In this document: positions 7,362 to 15,149 of the stretch, piece by piece
Layout of the letters: each line of letters opens with the position of its first letter
How positions within the stretch are numbered: the first letter of the stretch is position 1
Source: Mycolicibacterium brisbanense
GTDB taxonomy: Bacteria > Actinomycetota > Actinomycetes > Mycobacteriales > Mycobacteriaceae
NCBI RefSeq assembly: GCF_001570425.1
Contig: NZ_BCSX01000039.1
Span: 1-64,000, forward strand
DNA: 64,000 nucleotides
Reading direction: 5' to 3'
Notes under the pieces: model-generated
Told to the model about the DNA's origin: nothing
Database searches by the model: none
What the model saw: the letters and a program-made list of their open reading frames with translations, nothing else
Made by a program: the position numbers and the translations under genes

Positions 7362-8504
7362 TTGAGGCACGACCGCGCGCACGGGCCCACAAGTCGTGTC
7401 AAGCGACCCATTGCAGGTGCAATCGCGGGCTTGACCGTAATGGCCGGACTTCTTGCCGGCGCTGCGCAGGCAGACCCTGCGCAGGACGCTCTGGCAAAGC
7501 TCAACGAGTTATCTAGGCAGGCCGAGCAGACTACCGAGGCAATGCACTCGGCACAAATCGACCTGAACAAAAAGCTTGCGGCACAAGAGGTTGCGGACAA
7601 GAAGCATGCCGATGACGTCGCGGCCGTCGATACGGCCAAGGCTCAACTGGCAACCTTTCAGACCGCTGTCGACAAGGTAGCGGCAGCACAGTACATGGGT
7701 GGTCGGACGTCGGGCTTCGATGCGATGCTGACCGCCGACTCGCCGCAGCAGCTGATCGATCAACTCGCCGTCCAGCGCGTGATGGCCGCCGAGATGGCCG
7801 GGCAGATGCAGAACTACCGCGAGATCGGCAAGAAGGCCGCTGACGCCGAGGCGGAGTCGGCCAAGTCGGCTGCCGATGCGAAGACCGCGGCCGAACAGGC
7901 CGCCGCAGTGCGCGCGGATCTGCAATCCAAGCAAAGCCAGCTGCAGGTGCAGATCGCCATCGTCAAGTCGCAGTACCAGGCCCTCACCCCGGCCCAGCGC
8001 GAAGCGCTCGCGGCCACGCCGCCCGCGCCGGTGGCCCCGCCGCCACCTGCTCCGGAGGCGTTGCCACCGGCACAGGATCCCAGCATCCAGGCCTCTGCGC
8101 CCGACGGCATCCCGCCCGGCGACGTCGCACCGCCGGAAGCTGCGACGCCCGGCGGTAGCGGGCATTCGGCAACGGTCATCCAGGCCGCGCTGAGCCGCAT
8201 CGGCTCGCCGTACTCCTGGGGTGCGGCCGGTCCGGGCTCGTTCGATTGCTCGGGTCTGGTGATGTGGTCGTTCCAGCAGGCCGGTATTTCGCTGCCGCAC
8301 TCCAGCCAGGCCTTGGCCGCGGGCGGACAGCCGGTCTCGATGGACCAGATCCAGCCAGGCGACCTGGTGACGTACTACTCCGATGCCTCGCATGTCGGCA
8401 TCTACATCGGCGACGGAATGATGGTGCACGCGTCGACCTATGGCGTCCCCGTTCGGGTCGCTCCGGTCAACAATGCGCCGATCTACGACATCCGCCGGTA
8501 CTGA
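7362..8504 (+). CDS. ripC: NlpC/P60 peptidoglycan endopeptidase RipC
   Basis: Exported cell-wall hydrolase that cleaves within peptidoglycan stem peptides; the M. tuberculosis counterpart is Rv2190c, reported to depend on FtsEX. The 380-residue protein has a signal peptide ending near GLLAGAAQA, a long coiled-coil region (about 40-210, rich in Ala/Gln/Glu/Lys), a Pro/Ala linker, and a C-terminal NlpC/P60 domain. Catalytic residues are Cys in FDCSGLVMWS and His in SHVGIYIG, with a further His in MVHASTYG. The start is TTG at 7362, supported by GAGGACG 5-10 nt upstream. The next gene overlaps its 3' end, suggesting co-transcription. Confidence 0.93.
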   Translation: MRHDRAHGPTSRVKRPIAGAIAGLTVMAGLLAGAAQADPAQDALAKLNELSRQAEQTTEAMHSAQIDLNKKLAAQEVADKKHADDVAAVDTAKAQLATFQTAVDKVAAAQYMGGRTSGFDAMLTADSPQQLIDQLAVQRVMAAEMAGQMQNYREIGKKAADAEAESAKSAADAKTAAEQAAAVRADLQSKQSQLQVQIAIVKSQYQALTPAQREALAATPPAPVAPPPPAPEALPPAQDPSIQASAPDGIPPGDVAPPEAATPGGSGHSATVIQAALSRIGSPYSWGAAGPGSFDCSGLVMWSFQQAGISLPHSSQALAAGGQPVSMDQIQPGDLVTYYSDASHVGIYIGDGMMVHASTYGVPVRVAPVNNAPIYDIRRY

Positions 8505-9345
8505 CCCGTCCTTCACTCGGCCGGTTCTGGGCACCGCTTTACTGGCTGAGCTGATCATGGCGGCCGCAGTTCTGTGGCCCGCCGCTGCGCCCGCGCAGGC
8601 TCCGGCACCCCCGTCGGCGCCGCCCACGGTCGGCGTGGTTCCCGCCGCTGCCGCCCCGGACCCCGTGACCTCGGTGGTCCTGCCCGACGGCCGCACGGCG
8701 CAGTTGCTCGGCTTGGGGGGTGAACGCACCGCCGCTCTGCTGGGCCGCCTCGACACCGAGCTGGGCACGGCCGCGACGGTCGTCACCGGCTTCTGGGGCC
8801 CCGACTGGCCCCACGAGATCAACCTGGTCGTCGCCGGATCAGACGACCAATTCCAGGTGCTGGCCGGTGGTGCAGAAGACATCGCCGCGACCACCACTGC
8901 GCAGCGCATCATGTTTGCCCCGGGAGCAGCCGACATGAGTCGGGCCGCCCTGCGAATCGTGCTGCGCCACGAGCTTTTCCACTACGCGGCGAGGGCACGT
9001 ACCGCGCCGGACGCGCCCCGCTGGCTCACCGAAGGCGTCGCCGACTACGTCGGGCGCCCGGCCGAACCGCTCCCGGGCCCGACGCGCGCCGCCGAGCTGG
9101 CTCAGGTGCCCACCGATGCCGACCTGGACTCGATGGGCGCCGCGAGATCGCTCGCCTATGACCGGGCTTGGTGGTTCAGTCGCTACGTCGCCGACCGATA
9201 CGGCCCGCGCGCGCTGCGTGAGCTGTACCTGCGTGCCTGCGGATTCGGTCATCCCGACGTGGGCACCGCGGTGCGCGATGTGCTGGGGACCGATCTTGAT
9301 CAAGTACTCGCCGGGTGGCGGCAGTGGCTCAGCCGCCCCGCCTGA
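8473..9345 (+). CDS. exported HExxH metallopeptidase-like protein (Rv2189c-type)
   Basis: Predicted secreted zinc-peptidase-like protein. Residues RIVLRHELFHYAARA contain HELFH (HExxH), and a downstream WLTEGVADYVG supplies the Glu expected for a gluzincin, as in peptidase-MA-like families. From the ATG at 8473 the product is 290 residues with an N-terminal Arg region and hydrophobic signal segment ending near WPAAAPAQA. This start overlaps the ripC end by 32 bp. An ATG at 8557 would shorten the signal peptide too much. Its position directly after the cell-wall hydrolase ripC suggests an envelope role. Substrate unknown. Confidence 0.82.
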   Translation: MRRSTTSAGTDPSFTRPVLGTALLAELIMAAAVLWPAAAPAQAPAPPSAPPTVGVVPAAAAPDPVTSVVLPDGRTAQLLGLGGERTAALLGRLDTELGTAATVVTGFWGPDWPHEINLVVAGSDDQFQVLAGGAEDIAATTTAQRIMFAPGAADMSRAALRIVLRHELFHYAARARTAPDAPRWLTEGVADYVGRPAEPLPGPTRAAELAQVPTDADLDSMGAARSLAYDRAWWFSRYVADRYGPRALRELYLRACGFGHPDVGTAVRDVLGTDLDQVLAGWRQWLSRPA

Positions 9346-9420
9346 ATGTGCTCCTCGCGTGCGCAGCCTGACTGTGCTCCTCCCGTGCGCGGCCTGATGG
9401 TGCTACTCGAGTGCGCGGCC
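9341..9420. repeat. three tandem 26-bp repeats, core TGCTCCTCSCGTGCGC
   Basis: Three contiguous imperfect 26-bp units at 9341-9366, 9367-9392 and 9393-9418, each starting CCTGA and ending GTGCGCRG. The first unit contains the stop codon of the preceding gene. The same core appears singly or in pairs elsewhere in the window (11462, 25355, 35803, 41579, 46187). Confidence 0.85.
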
Positions 9421-9449
9421 TGACTGCCGATGTGTAAGGTGAGGGCACA

Positions 9450-10589
9450 ATGACGCGAGTTCTGTTGGTCACCAACGATTTTCCGCCGCGTCGTGGGGGC
9501 ATCCAGTCATATCTCGAGGCGTTCGTCGGGCAGTTGACGAGCTCGGGTGAACACCGGTTGACGGTCTACGCGCCGAAGTGGAAAGGCGCCGAGGCCTATG
9601 ACGAGGCCGCCGCGTCCGCCTACCAGGTGGTGCGGCACCCGACCACGCTGATGATCCCGGAGCCGACGGTCGCGACGCGGATGTGCCGGCTCATCGGCGA
9701 GCACGGCATCGACACGGTCTGGTTCGGTGCCGCCGCGCCGCTGGCCCTGCTGGGGCCGTTGGCACGCCGGGCCGGTGCGAGCCGGGTGGTCGCCAGCACT
9801 CACGGGCACGAGGTGGGCTGGTCGATGCTGCCGGTCGCCCGTAGCGCGCTGCGCCGCATCGGCGACGACGCCGACGTCGTAACATTCGTCAGCCATTACA
9901 CCCGGGGACGGTTCGCCTCGGGCTTCGGGCCCCGCGCCGCTCTCGAACACCTGCCGCCCGGGGTCGACACCGACCGGTTCCAGCCCGATCCGGCAGCCCG
10001 CGCCGAGCTGCGCAAGCGCTACGGCCTGGGCGGCAGCCCCGTGGTGGTGTGCCTGTCGCGGCTGGTCCCGCGCAAGGGGCAGGACATGCTCATTCGCGCG
10101 CTGCCGGCGATCCGACGGCGGGTGCCCGGCACCATCCTGGTCATCGTCGGCGGCGGACCGTATCTGGACAAGCTCAAGCAGTTGGCGCACGCGGGTGACG
10201 TCGCCGAGCACGTCGTGTTCACCGGCGGCGTGCCGAGTGACGAACTGCCGGCCCACCACGCCATGGCGGACGTGTTCGCGATGCCGTGCCGCACGCGGGG
10301 CGCCGGGTTGGACGTCGAAGGTCTGGGCATCGTCTACCTGGAGGCCTCGGCCAGTGGCGTGCCGGTGGTCGCCGGAACCTCCGGCGGGGCACCGGAAACC
10401 GTGCTCGACGGCGAAACGGGCACCGTCGTCGACGGCACCGACGTCACCGCGATCGCGACCGCCGTCAGCGACCTGCTGGGCGATCCCGGCCGGGCCGCCG
10501 CCATGGGCGTCGCGGGCAGGCACTGGGCGGTGGACAACTGGCAGTGGCGGGCCAAGGGCGCCCGCCTCGCCGAGTTGTTGTCCGGCTGA
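9450..10589 (+). CDS. pimB: phosphatidylinositol monomannoside mannosyltransferase PimB' (GT4)
   Basis: GDP-mannose-dependent glycosyltransferase adding the second mannose (6-position of inositol) to PIM1 at the cytoplasmic membrane face, an essential step toward PIM, LM and LAM. The 379-residue protein has the GT-B fold signatures: N-terminal VTNDFPPRRGGIQSYL, then SRLVPRKGQDMLIRAL and the C-terminal nucleotide-sugar region EGLGIVYLEASASGVPVVAGTSGG with its E-x7-E pattern. ATG at 9450 follows AAGGTGAGG. A TAAGGT hexamer at 9435 could also serve as a -10. Convergent with fadD15, with only 21 bp between stops. Confidence 0.94.
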   Translation: MTRVLLVTNDFPPRRGGIQSYLEAFVGQLTSSGEHRLTVYAPKWKGAEAYDEAAASAYQVVRHPTTLMIPEPTVATRMCRLIGEHGIDTVWFGAAAPLALLGPLARRAGASRVVASTHGHEVGWSMLPVARSALRRIGDDADVVTFVSHYTRGRFASGFGPRAALEHLPPGVDTDRFQPDPAARAELRKRYGLGGSPVVVCLSRLVPRKGQDMLIRALPAIRRRVPGTILVIVGGGPYLDKLKQLAHAGDVAEHVVFTGGVPSDELPAHHAMADVFAMPCRTRGAGLDVEGLGIVYLEASASGVPVVAGTSGGAPETVLDGETGTVVDGTDVTAIATAVSDLLGDPGRAAAMGVAGRHWAVDNWQWRAKGARLAELLSG

Positions 10590-10610
10590 GCCGATGACCG
10601 CCCGCGGCGC

Positions 10611-12434
10611 TCAGCTGTAGAGCGCCGCGATGTCGTCGGCGAACTTCTCCGCGACGACCTTGCGCTTGACCTTCAGCGTCGGCGTCAGCTCGCCGGTCTC
10701 CTCCGTGAAGTCCACCGGCAGGATGCGGAACTTGCGGATCGCCTCGGCCTTGGACACTGCCTCGTCGGCCTCCTTGACCGCCAGGTCGATCTCGGAAACC
10801 AGATCCGGATCGTTGGTCAGGTCGGCCACGGTGGCGGCGGCGTCCTTGCCGTTGCGCTGCTTCCAGCCCTCGAACGCCTCCGGGTCGATGGTGATCAGCG
10901 CGGCGATGAAGGGCTGTTGGTCGCCGACGCACATGGCCTGACTGATCAGCGGGTGCGCCCGCAGCCGATCTTCCAGGATGGCGGGGGCGACGTTCTTGCC
11001 GCCCGCGGTCACGATGATCTCCTTCTTACGGCCCACGATGGTCAGGAAGCCCTCGTCGTCGATGGCGCCCAGGTCGCCCGTGTGGAACCAGCCGTCCTCG
11101 ATGGCCTCGGCGGTGGCCTGCTCGTTGTGCCAGTAGCCGTTGAACACCACGCCGCCCTTCACCAGCAACTCGCCGTCATCTGCGAGCCGCATGCTGTTGC
11201 CGGGCAACAACTTTCCGACCGAGCCCACCTTGAGCGCGCCGACCTGGTTGACAGTGATGGCCGCGCTGGTCTCGGTCAGCCCGTAGCCCTCGTAGATGGT
11301 CAGGCCGACGCCGCGGTAGAAGTGCCCGAGCCGTGCGCCCAGCGGTGCGCCGCCGGAGATCGACGCGCGGCAGTCCCCGCCGAGCGCCGCGCGCAGCTTG
11401 CCGTACACCAGCTTGTCGAACAGCGCGTGCTTGAGCTTGAGCACCACGCTTGGGCCTTTTGTGCTCCTCGCGTCCGCGGCACCACCGGAGTCCAGCGCCT
11501 GGCTGTACTCGATCGCCGCGGCGGCGGCCTGATCGAAGATCCAGCCCTTGCCGTCGTTGCGGGCATTCTGCTCGGCGGTGTTGTACACCTTCTCGAACAC
11601 CCGCGGCACCGACACCACCAGCGTCGGCTTGAACACCCCGAACATCGGGACCAGGCCCTTGATGTCACTGGTGAAGCCGAGGGCCACCTTGTTGGTGAAG
11701 GCGGCCACGGTGATCGCCCGCGACAGCACGTGCGCCAGCGGCAGGAACACCAGCATCCGCTGCCCCTTGGTCAAGAGGTCCGGGAAAGCAGCCTTGGCGC
11801 CGTGGATCTCGGAAAGGAAATTGGCGTGGGTGAGCTGGCAGCCCTTGGGCAGACCCGTGGTGCCCGACGTGTAGATCAGGGTCGCCGGATCGGACGACTT
11901 GACCGCGGCCAGCCGGGTCTGCACCTCGGCGGGGTCGACGGAGGCGCCCGCCTCGGCCAGCGCGTCGAGCGCGGTCGGACCGGCCCCGTCGATACGCAGC
12001 ACCTTGCGCACGGTGGGCAGCTGATCACGCAGCTGCTCGACCCGTTCGGCATGGCCATCGGTCTCGGCGATCACCAGCACGGCCGACGAATTGTCCAGCA
12101 CGTGGCGGATCTGCTCGGGCGCCGAGGTCTCGTAGATCGGCACCGTGACTGCTCCGATCGACAAGATGGCGAAATCGACGATCGGCCATTCGTAACGGGT
12201 GGCCGACAGGATCGCGACCCGGTCACCGGGCTGCACGCCTTCGGCGATCAAACCCAAAGCGGTGCGGCGGATCTGTGCGGCGACCTCGGCGCAGGTGACG
12301 TCGGTCCAGGACCCGTTGACCAGCCGCTGGAAGATGACGTAGTCGGGATCCTCGCGCTCATGGGCGTATACCGCGTCGACGACCGTGTCGTGTTCGCCGA
12401 TCTGAAACGTTGCCGGAACGCTGTACTCACGCAC
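10611..12434 (-). CDS. fadD15: long-chain fatty-acid-CoA ligase FadD15
   Basis: ATP-dependent acyl-CoA synthetase of the ANL superfamily, 607 residues. The AMP-binding P-loop is TLIYTSGTTGLPKG (about residue 190). Downstream motifs are YEGYGLTETSA, the GWFHTGDLGAIDDEG hinge region and the C-terminal catalytic-lysine region ELTPTLKVKRK. GTG start at 12434 with AAGGGG about 10 nt upstream. Around residues 316-326 (GAADARSTKG) the DNA contains the window's dispersed repeat core in frame, in a loop between the VYNTAEQNA helix and the VVLKLKHALFD segment. It looks like a tolerated insertion. The substrate range cannot be told from sequence. Confidence 0.94.
   Translation of the reverse strand: MREYSVPATFQIGEHDTVVDAVYAHEREDPDYVIFQRLVNGSWTDVTCAEVAAQIRRTALGLIAEGVQPGDRVAILSATRYEWPIVDFAILSIGAVTVPIYETSAPEQIRHVLDNSSAVLVIAETDGHAERVEQLRDQLPTVRKVLRIDGAGPTALDALAEAGASVDPAEVQTRLAAVKSSDPATLIYTSGTTGLPKGCQLTHANFLSEIHGAKAAFPDLLTKGQRMLVFLPLAHVLSRAITVAAFTNKVALGFTSDIKGLVPMFGVFKPTLVVSVPRVFEKVYNTAEQNARNDGKGWIFDQAAAAAIEYSQALDSGGAADARSTKGPSVVLKLKHALFDKLVYGKLRAALGGDCRASISGGAPLGARLGHFYRGVGLTIYEGYGLTETSAAITVNQVGALKVGSVGKLLPGNSMRLADDGELLVKGGVVFNGYWHNEQATAEAIEDGWFHTGDLGAIDDEGFLTIVGRKKEIIVTAGGKNVAPAILEDRLRAHPLISQAMCVGDQQPFIAALITIDPEAFEGWKQRNGKDAAATVADLTNDPDLVSEIDLAVKEADEAVSKAEAIRKFRILPVDFTEETGELTPTLKVKRKVVAEKFADDIAALYS
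11458..11480 (-). repeat. dispersed repeat core inside fadD15
   Basis: TGCTCCTCGCGTCCGCGGC at 11462-11480 (plus strand) matches the core of the 26-bp units at 9341 with one change (GTCC for GTGC). Read in the gene's frame it encodes part of DARSTKG. A single copy. Confidence 0.6.
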
Positions 12435-12533
12435 GATCTTGGGCCCCTTAGTCGCCGGTGGCAGAACTTCCGCGCGACAAGCCTAGTCGGCCCGGTCGCT
12501 CACTCCGCAGCGCATATGTGAAGCTAGGTGCTC

Positions 12534-12923
12534 ATGAACAGCGTCCAGATCGCGGATGAGACCTTCGTCTGCGCAGATCCCGCCGACGTCGGGCGTGCCG
12601 TTGCCGATTCCGCCAACTGGCGGCGCTGGTGGCCGGACCTGCGGCTGACGGTCATCGAGGACCGGGCCGAGAAGGGCCAGCGCTGGACCGTTGCCGGTGC
12701 CCTCACCGGCACCATGGAGGTCTGGCTCGAAGAGGTGCTCGACGGGGTGATCCTGCATTACTTCCTACACGCCGAACCCGCAGGTGCCGCGGCGTGGGAA
12801 CTGGCCAAGATGGATCTGGCCAAGCTGAATCACCAGCGCCGGGTGGCGGGCAAGGTGATGTCGTTCGAGATCAAGCAGCGGCTTGAGGCGTCGCGGCCTG
12901 TCGGGGTTTCCCGCCTGGCCTGA
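12534..12923 (+). CDS. SRPBCC/polyketide-cyclase-like protein (Rv2186c-type)
   Basis: A 129-residue protein with the START/SRPBCC pattern: FVCADPADVGRAVADSANWRRWWPDLRL at the N terminus (the typical 'site-specific W/P' helix-strand start), a central beta-rich stretch and a long C-terminal helix (AAWELAKMDLAKLNHQRRVAGKVMSFEIKQRLE). Such folds bind lipids or other hydrophobic ligands. ATG at 12534 with AGGTG just upstream; a GTG two codons earlier is possible. It opens a run of five same-strand genes ending with the acyltransferase PlsM, and a second SRPBCC protein is next. Ligand unknown. Confidence 0.8.
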   Translation: MNSVQIADETFVCADPADVGRAVADSANWRRWWPDLRLTVIEDRAEKGQRWTVAGALTGTMEVWLEEVLDGVILHYFLHAEPAGAAAWELAKMDLAKLNHQRRVAGKVMSFEIKQRLEASRPVGVSRLA

Positions 12924-13005
12924 CAACGCCCCGCACGTGATGCGGGAGAGTAGATTTCTCCGCGAAGGCGGTGGCAACTCCGCGTGGTGGGGAGAAGGGC
13001 GTGCA

Positions 13006-13443
13006 GTGGCCGACAAGACGGCGCAGACCATCTATATCGAGGCCGACCCGTCGACGGTGATGGACGTCATCGCCGACATCGACTCCTATCCGGAGTGGGT
13101 GGCCGAGTACAAGGAGACCGAGGTACTGGACGTCGACGAGAACGGCCTGCCGAAGAAGGCCCGGCTGGTACTCGACGCGGCGGTGCTCAAGGACACCATG
13201 GTGTTGTCCTATGTGTGGCCTGCCGACCGGAAGTCGGTGAGCTGGACGTTGGAGTCGAGTTCGTTGCTGCGTGCGTTGGAGGGGACATATCGCCTGGCGC
13301 CCAAGGGATCCGGCACGGACGTCACCTATGAACTTTCGGTCGATCTGATGATCCCGATGATCGGGCTGCTCAAGCGCAAGGCCGAACGGCGGCTCACCGA
13401 TACCGCGCTCAAAGACCTCAAGAAGCGAGTCGAGGTGCACTGA
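13006..13443 (+). CDS. SRPBCC-family protein (TB16.3 / Rv2185c-type)
   Basis: A 145-residue SRPBCC protein (MADKTAQTIYIEADPSTVMDVIADIDSYPEWVAEYKE with the GTG start read as Met). It ends in a charged C-terminal helix (LLKRKAERRLTDTALKDLKKRVE). GTG at 13006 has GGGAGAAGG 8 nt upstream and gives nearly the 144-residue length of M. tuberculosis TB16.3; the frame is open for 41 codons further upstream without such support. The stop is followed after 1 nt by the presumed CTG start of the ArsA-like ATPase gene. A lipid-binding role is inferred from the fold only. Confidence 0.85.
   Translation: MADKTAQTIYIEADPSTVMDVIADIDSYPEWVAEYKETEVLDVDENGLPKKARLVLDAAVLKDTMVLSYVWPADRKSVSWTLESSSLLRALEGTYRLAPKGSGTDVTYELSVDLMIPMIGLLKRKAERRLTDTALKDLKKRVEVH
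13432..13437 (+). promoter_or_regulatory. ribosome-binding site GAGGTG deciding a CTG start
   Basis: GAGGTG lies in the last codons of the TB16.3-like gene, 7 nt before the CTG at 13445. It is the best-placed ribosome site for the ATPase gene, whose frame has no ATG, GTG or TTG ahead of the Walker A motif. Confidence 0.6.
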
Positions 13444-13444
13444 C

Positions 13445-14686
13445 CTGAGCGGTGATGGGGCGCGGATCAGCCTGTTCGTCGGCAAGGGCGGGGTGGGCAA
13501 GTCGACGCTGGCAACCGCGACCGCGGTACGTGACGCCCGGGCCGGGCTGCGGGTGCTCATCGTGTCCACCGACCAGGCGCACTCGACGGGCGATGTCCTC
13601 GGCACTGTGCTGACCCCGACCGGGCAGCGGACGCCCACCAGGGTCCTGGCCGACGACGCCGATGCCGGCGGCGGTTTTCTCGATGCCCTTGCGCTGGACA
13701 CCCTGGCTCTGCTGGAGGCCCGCTGGGTCGAGGTGGTGCCGCCGCTGTCGGAGCGGTTCACCGAATCGGATCTGGGAAACGTTGCGCCCGAAGAACTTTC
13801 GGCGTTACCGGGGATTCAGGAAGTGCTCGGCCTGCACGAGGTGGGTGAGCTCGCCGCATCGGGTCGGTGGGACCACGTCGTGGTGGACTGCGCCTCGACC
13901 GCCGATGCCTTGCGGATGCTGACACTGCCTGCCACGTTCGGGCTGTACCTGGAGCGCGCCTGGCCTCGGCATCGCCGGTTGTCGGGCGGCGCCGAGAACG
14001 CGGCCATCGTGACGTTGCTCGAGCGCATCGATGCAGGGATCTCGCGGCTCAGTTGCCTGATCACCGACAGTGAGCAGGTGAGCGCCCATCTGGTGCTCAC
14101 GGCCGAGCGGGTGGTGGCTGCCGAGGCGCTGCGCACGCTGGGGTCACTGGCCTTGATGGGCGTGGGTGTGGCCGAACTGATCGTCAATCAGGTTTTGGTG
14201 CAGGATGATTCGTTCGAGTACACGAACCTTCCCGCGCATCCGGCGTTCGACTGGTACTCCGAACGGATCGCCGAGCAGCGAGCCGTGCTGGACCAGCTCG
14301 CCGCATCCATCGGCGATGTGGAGCTGGTGATGGTGCCGCACCTGGCCGGGGAACCGATCGGCCCCAAGGCGCTGGGGGAGCTGCTGGAGTGCGCCCGGCG
14401 CCGCGACGGCACGCCACCGCCGGGGCCGCTTCGTCCCGTCGTGGACCGGGAATCGGGGTCTGGGCTCGAGGCGGTCTACCGGTTACGGCTAGAGTTGCCG
14501 CAGGTCGACTCATCCGCGCTGACGCTTGGCCGGGTCGGCGACGACTTGATCATCGGTGTTTCAGGTGTGCGACGCCGGGTTCGGTTGGCGTCCGTGCTGC
14601 GGCGATGCATCGTGACGGGCGCCCAGTTACGAGGCAGTGAGCTGACGGTGCGTTTTCGACCGGATCCGGAGGTATGGCCGGCATGA
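13445..14686 (+). CDS. ArsA/GET3-like ATPase (Rv2184c-type), apparent CTG start
   Basis: P-loop ATPase of the ArsA/GET3 (SIMIBI) class, 413 residues if started at CTG 13445 (SGDGARISLFVGKGGVGKST). The deviant Walker A KGGVGKST is complete only with this start; the first ATG/GTG/TTG in frame is the GTG of the motif itself (13493). Also visible are VSTDQAHSTGDVLG (switch I-like) and DHVVVDCASTADALRML (Walker B/switch II-like). There is one ATPase domain and no second copy, so a homodimer is expected. Family members move membrane proteins or act in ion efflux. Here its neighbours are two lipid-type binding proteins and an acyltransferase, so envelope lipid or protein handling is a guess. Confidence 0.85.
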   Translation: MSGDGARISLFVGKGGVGKSTLATATAVRDARAGLRVLIVSTDQAHSTGDVLGTVLTPTGQRTPTRVLADDADAGGGFLDALALDTLALLEARWVEVVPPLSERFTESDLGNVAPEELSALPGIQEVLGLHEVGELAASGRWDHVVVDCASTADALRMLTLPATFGLYLERAWPRHRRLSGGAENAAIVTLLERIDAGISRLSCLITDSEQVSAHLVLTAERVVAAEALRTLGSLALMGVGVAELIVNQVLVQDDSFEYTNLPAHPAFDWYSERIAEQRAVLDQLAASIGDVELVMVPHLAGEPIGPKALGELLECARRRDGTPPPGPLRPVVDRESGSGLEAVYRLRLELPQVDSSALTLGRVGDDLIIGVSGVRRRVRLASVLRRCIVTGAQLRGSELTVRFRPDPEVWPA

Positions 14687-15063
14687 GTGGGTCTCATCCC
14701 GACCTGGGCCCGGAACTACGAGAGTTGGCACAGGCCATCCTCGACCGGCTCGACCCTGCGGTGCGACTCGCGGCGGCCGGTTTGGCGGCTAGCGCGGCCG
14801 GGGCTCCCGGCAAATGCCAGCAGGTGTGGTGCCCGGTGTGCGCCCTGGCGGCGCTCATCAACGGTGAGCAGCATCCCCTGCTCGGCGTGATCGCCGAGCA
14901 CAGCGTCGCGCTGCTGACGGTGATCCGCGCGGTGATCGACAACGATGCGCACGCCCCGCAATCTCCCGGACCTGACGGAGGACCTGATTCTCCCTCGCCT
15001 GACGATTCACCACCCCCAGGGCCCGGCCGCTACCAGCACATTCCCGTCACCGTGGAGGAGTGA
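14683..15063 (+). CDS. small conserved protein with Cys motif and Pro-rich tail (Rv2183c-type)
   Basis: A 126-residue protein (MSGSHPDLGPELRELAQ). The N-terminal half is helical with a KCQQVWCPVCALAALING segment (C-x5-C-x2-C) and a hydrophobic stretch HSVALLTVIRAVI. The C-terminal 40 residues are Pro/Asp/Ser-rich and probably disordered. The start at 14683 makes a 4-bp ATGA overlap with the ATPase gene and has GGAGGT 9 nt upstream; the ATG at 14674 lies directly on that ribosome site. Tight coupling to the ArsA-like ATPase suggests the two act together. I do not know its function. Confidence 0.82.
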   Translation: MSGSHPDLGPELRELAQAILDRLDPAVRLAAAGLAASAAGAPGKCQQVWCPVCALAALINGEQHPLLGVIAEHSVALLTVIRAVIDNDAHAPQSPGPDGGPDSPSPDDSPPPGPGRYQHIPVTVEE

Positions 15064-15149
15064 GACCGGTCTCGCAGACGGGCGGTCCGGTGGTAGCCGC
15101 CACAACCCCTGAGTACAGTTGTCCCAGAGCATTCCGATGGGGAGGGTCC

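Noticed and set aside
9341..9420. Possible CRISPR array
   Set aside because: Only three units, contiguous without unique spacers, and no cas genes in the window.
13493..13510. Start of the ArsA-like ATPase at GTG 13493
   Set aside because: It would cut through the Walker A motif and leave no functional P-loop.
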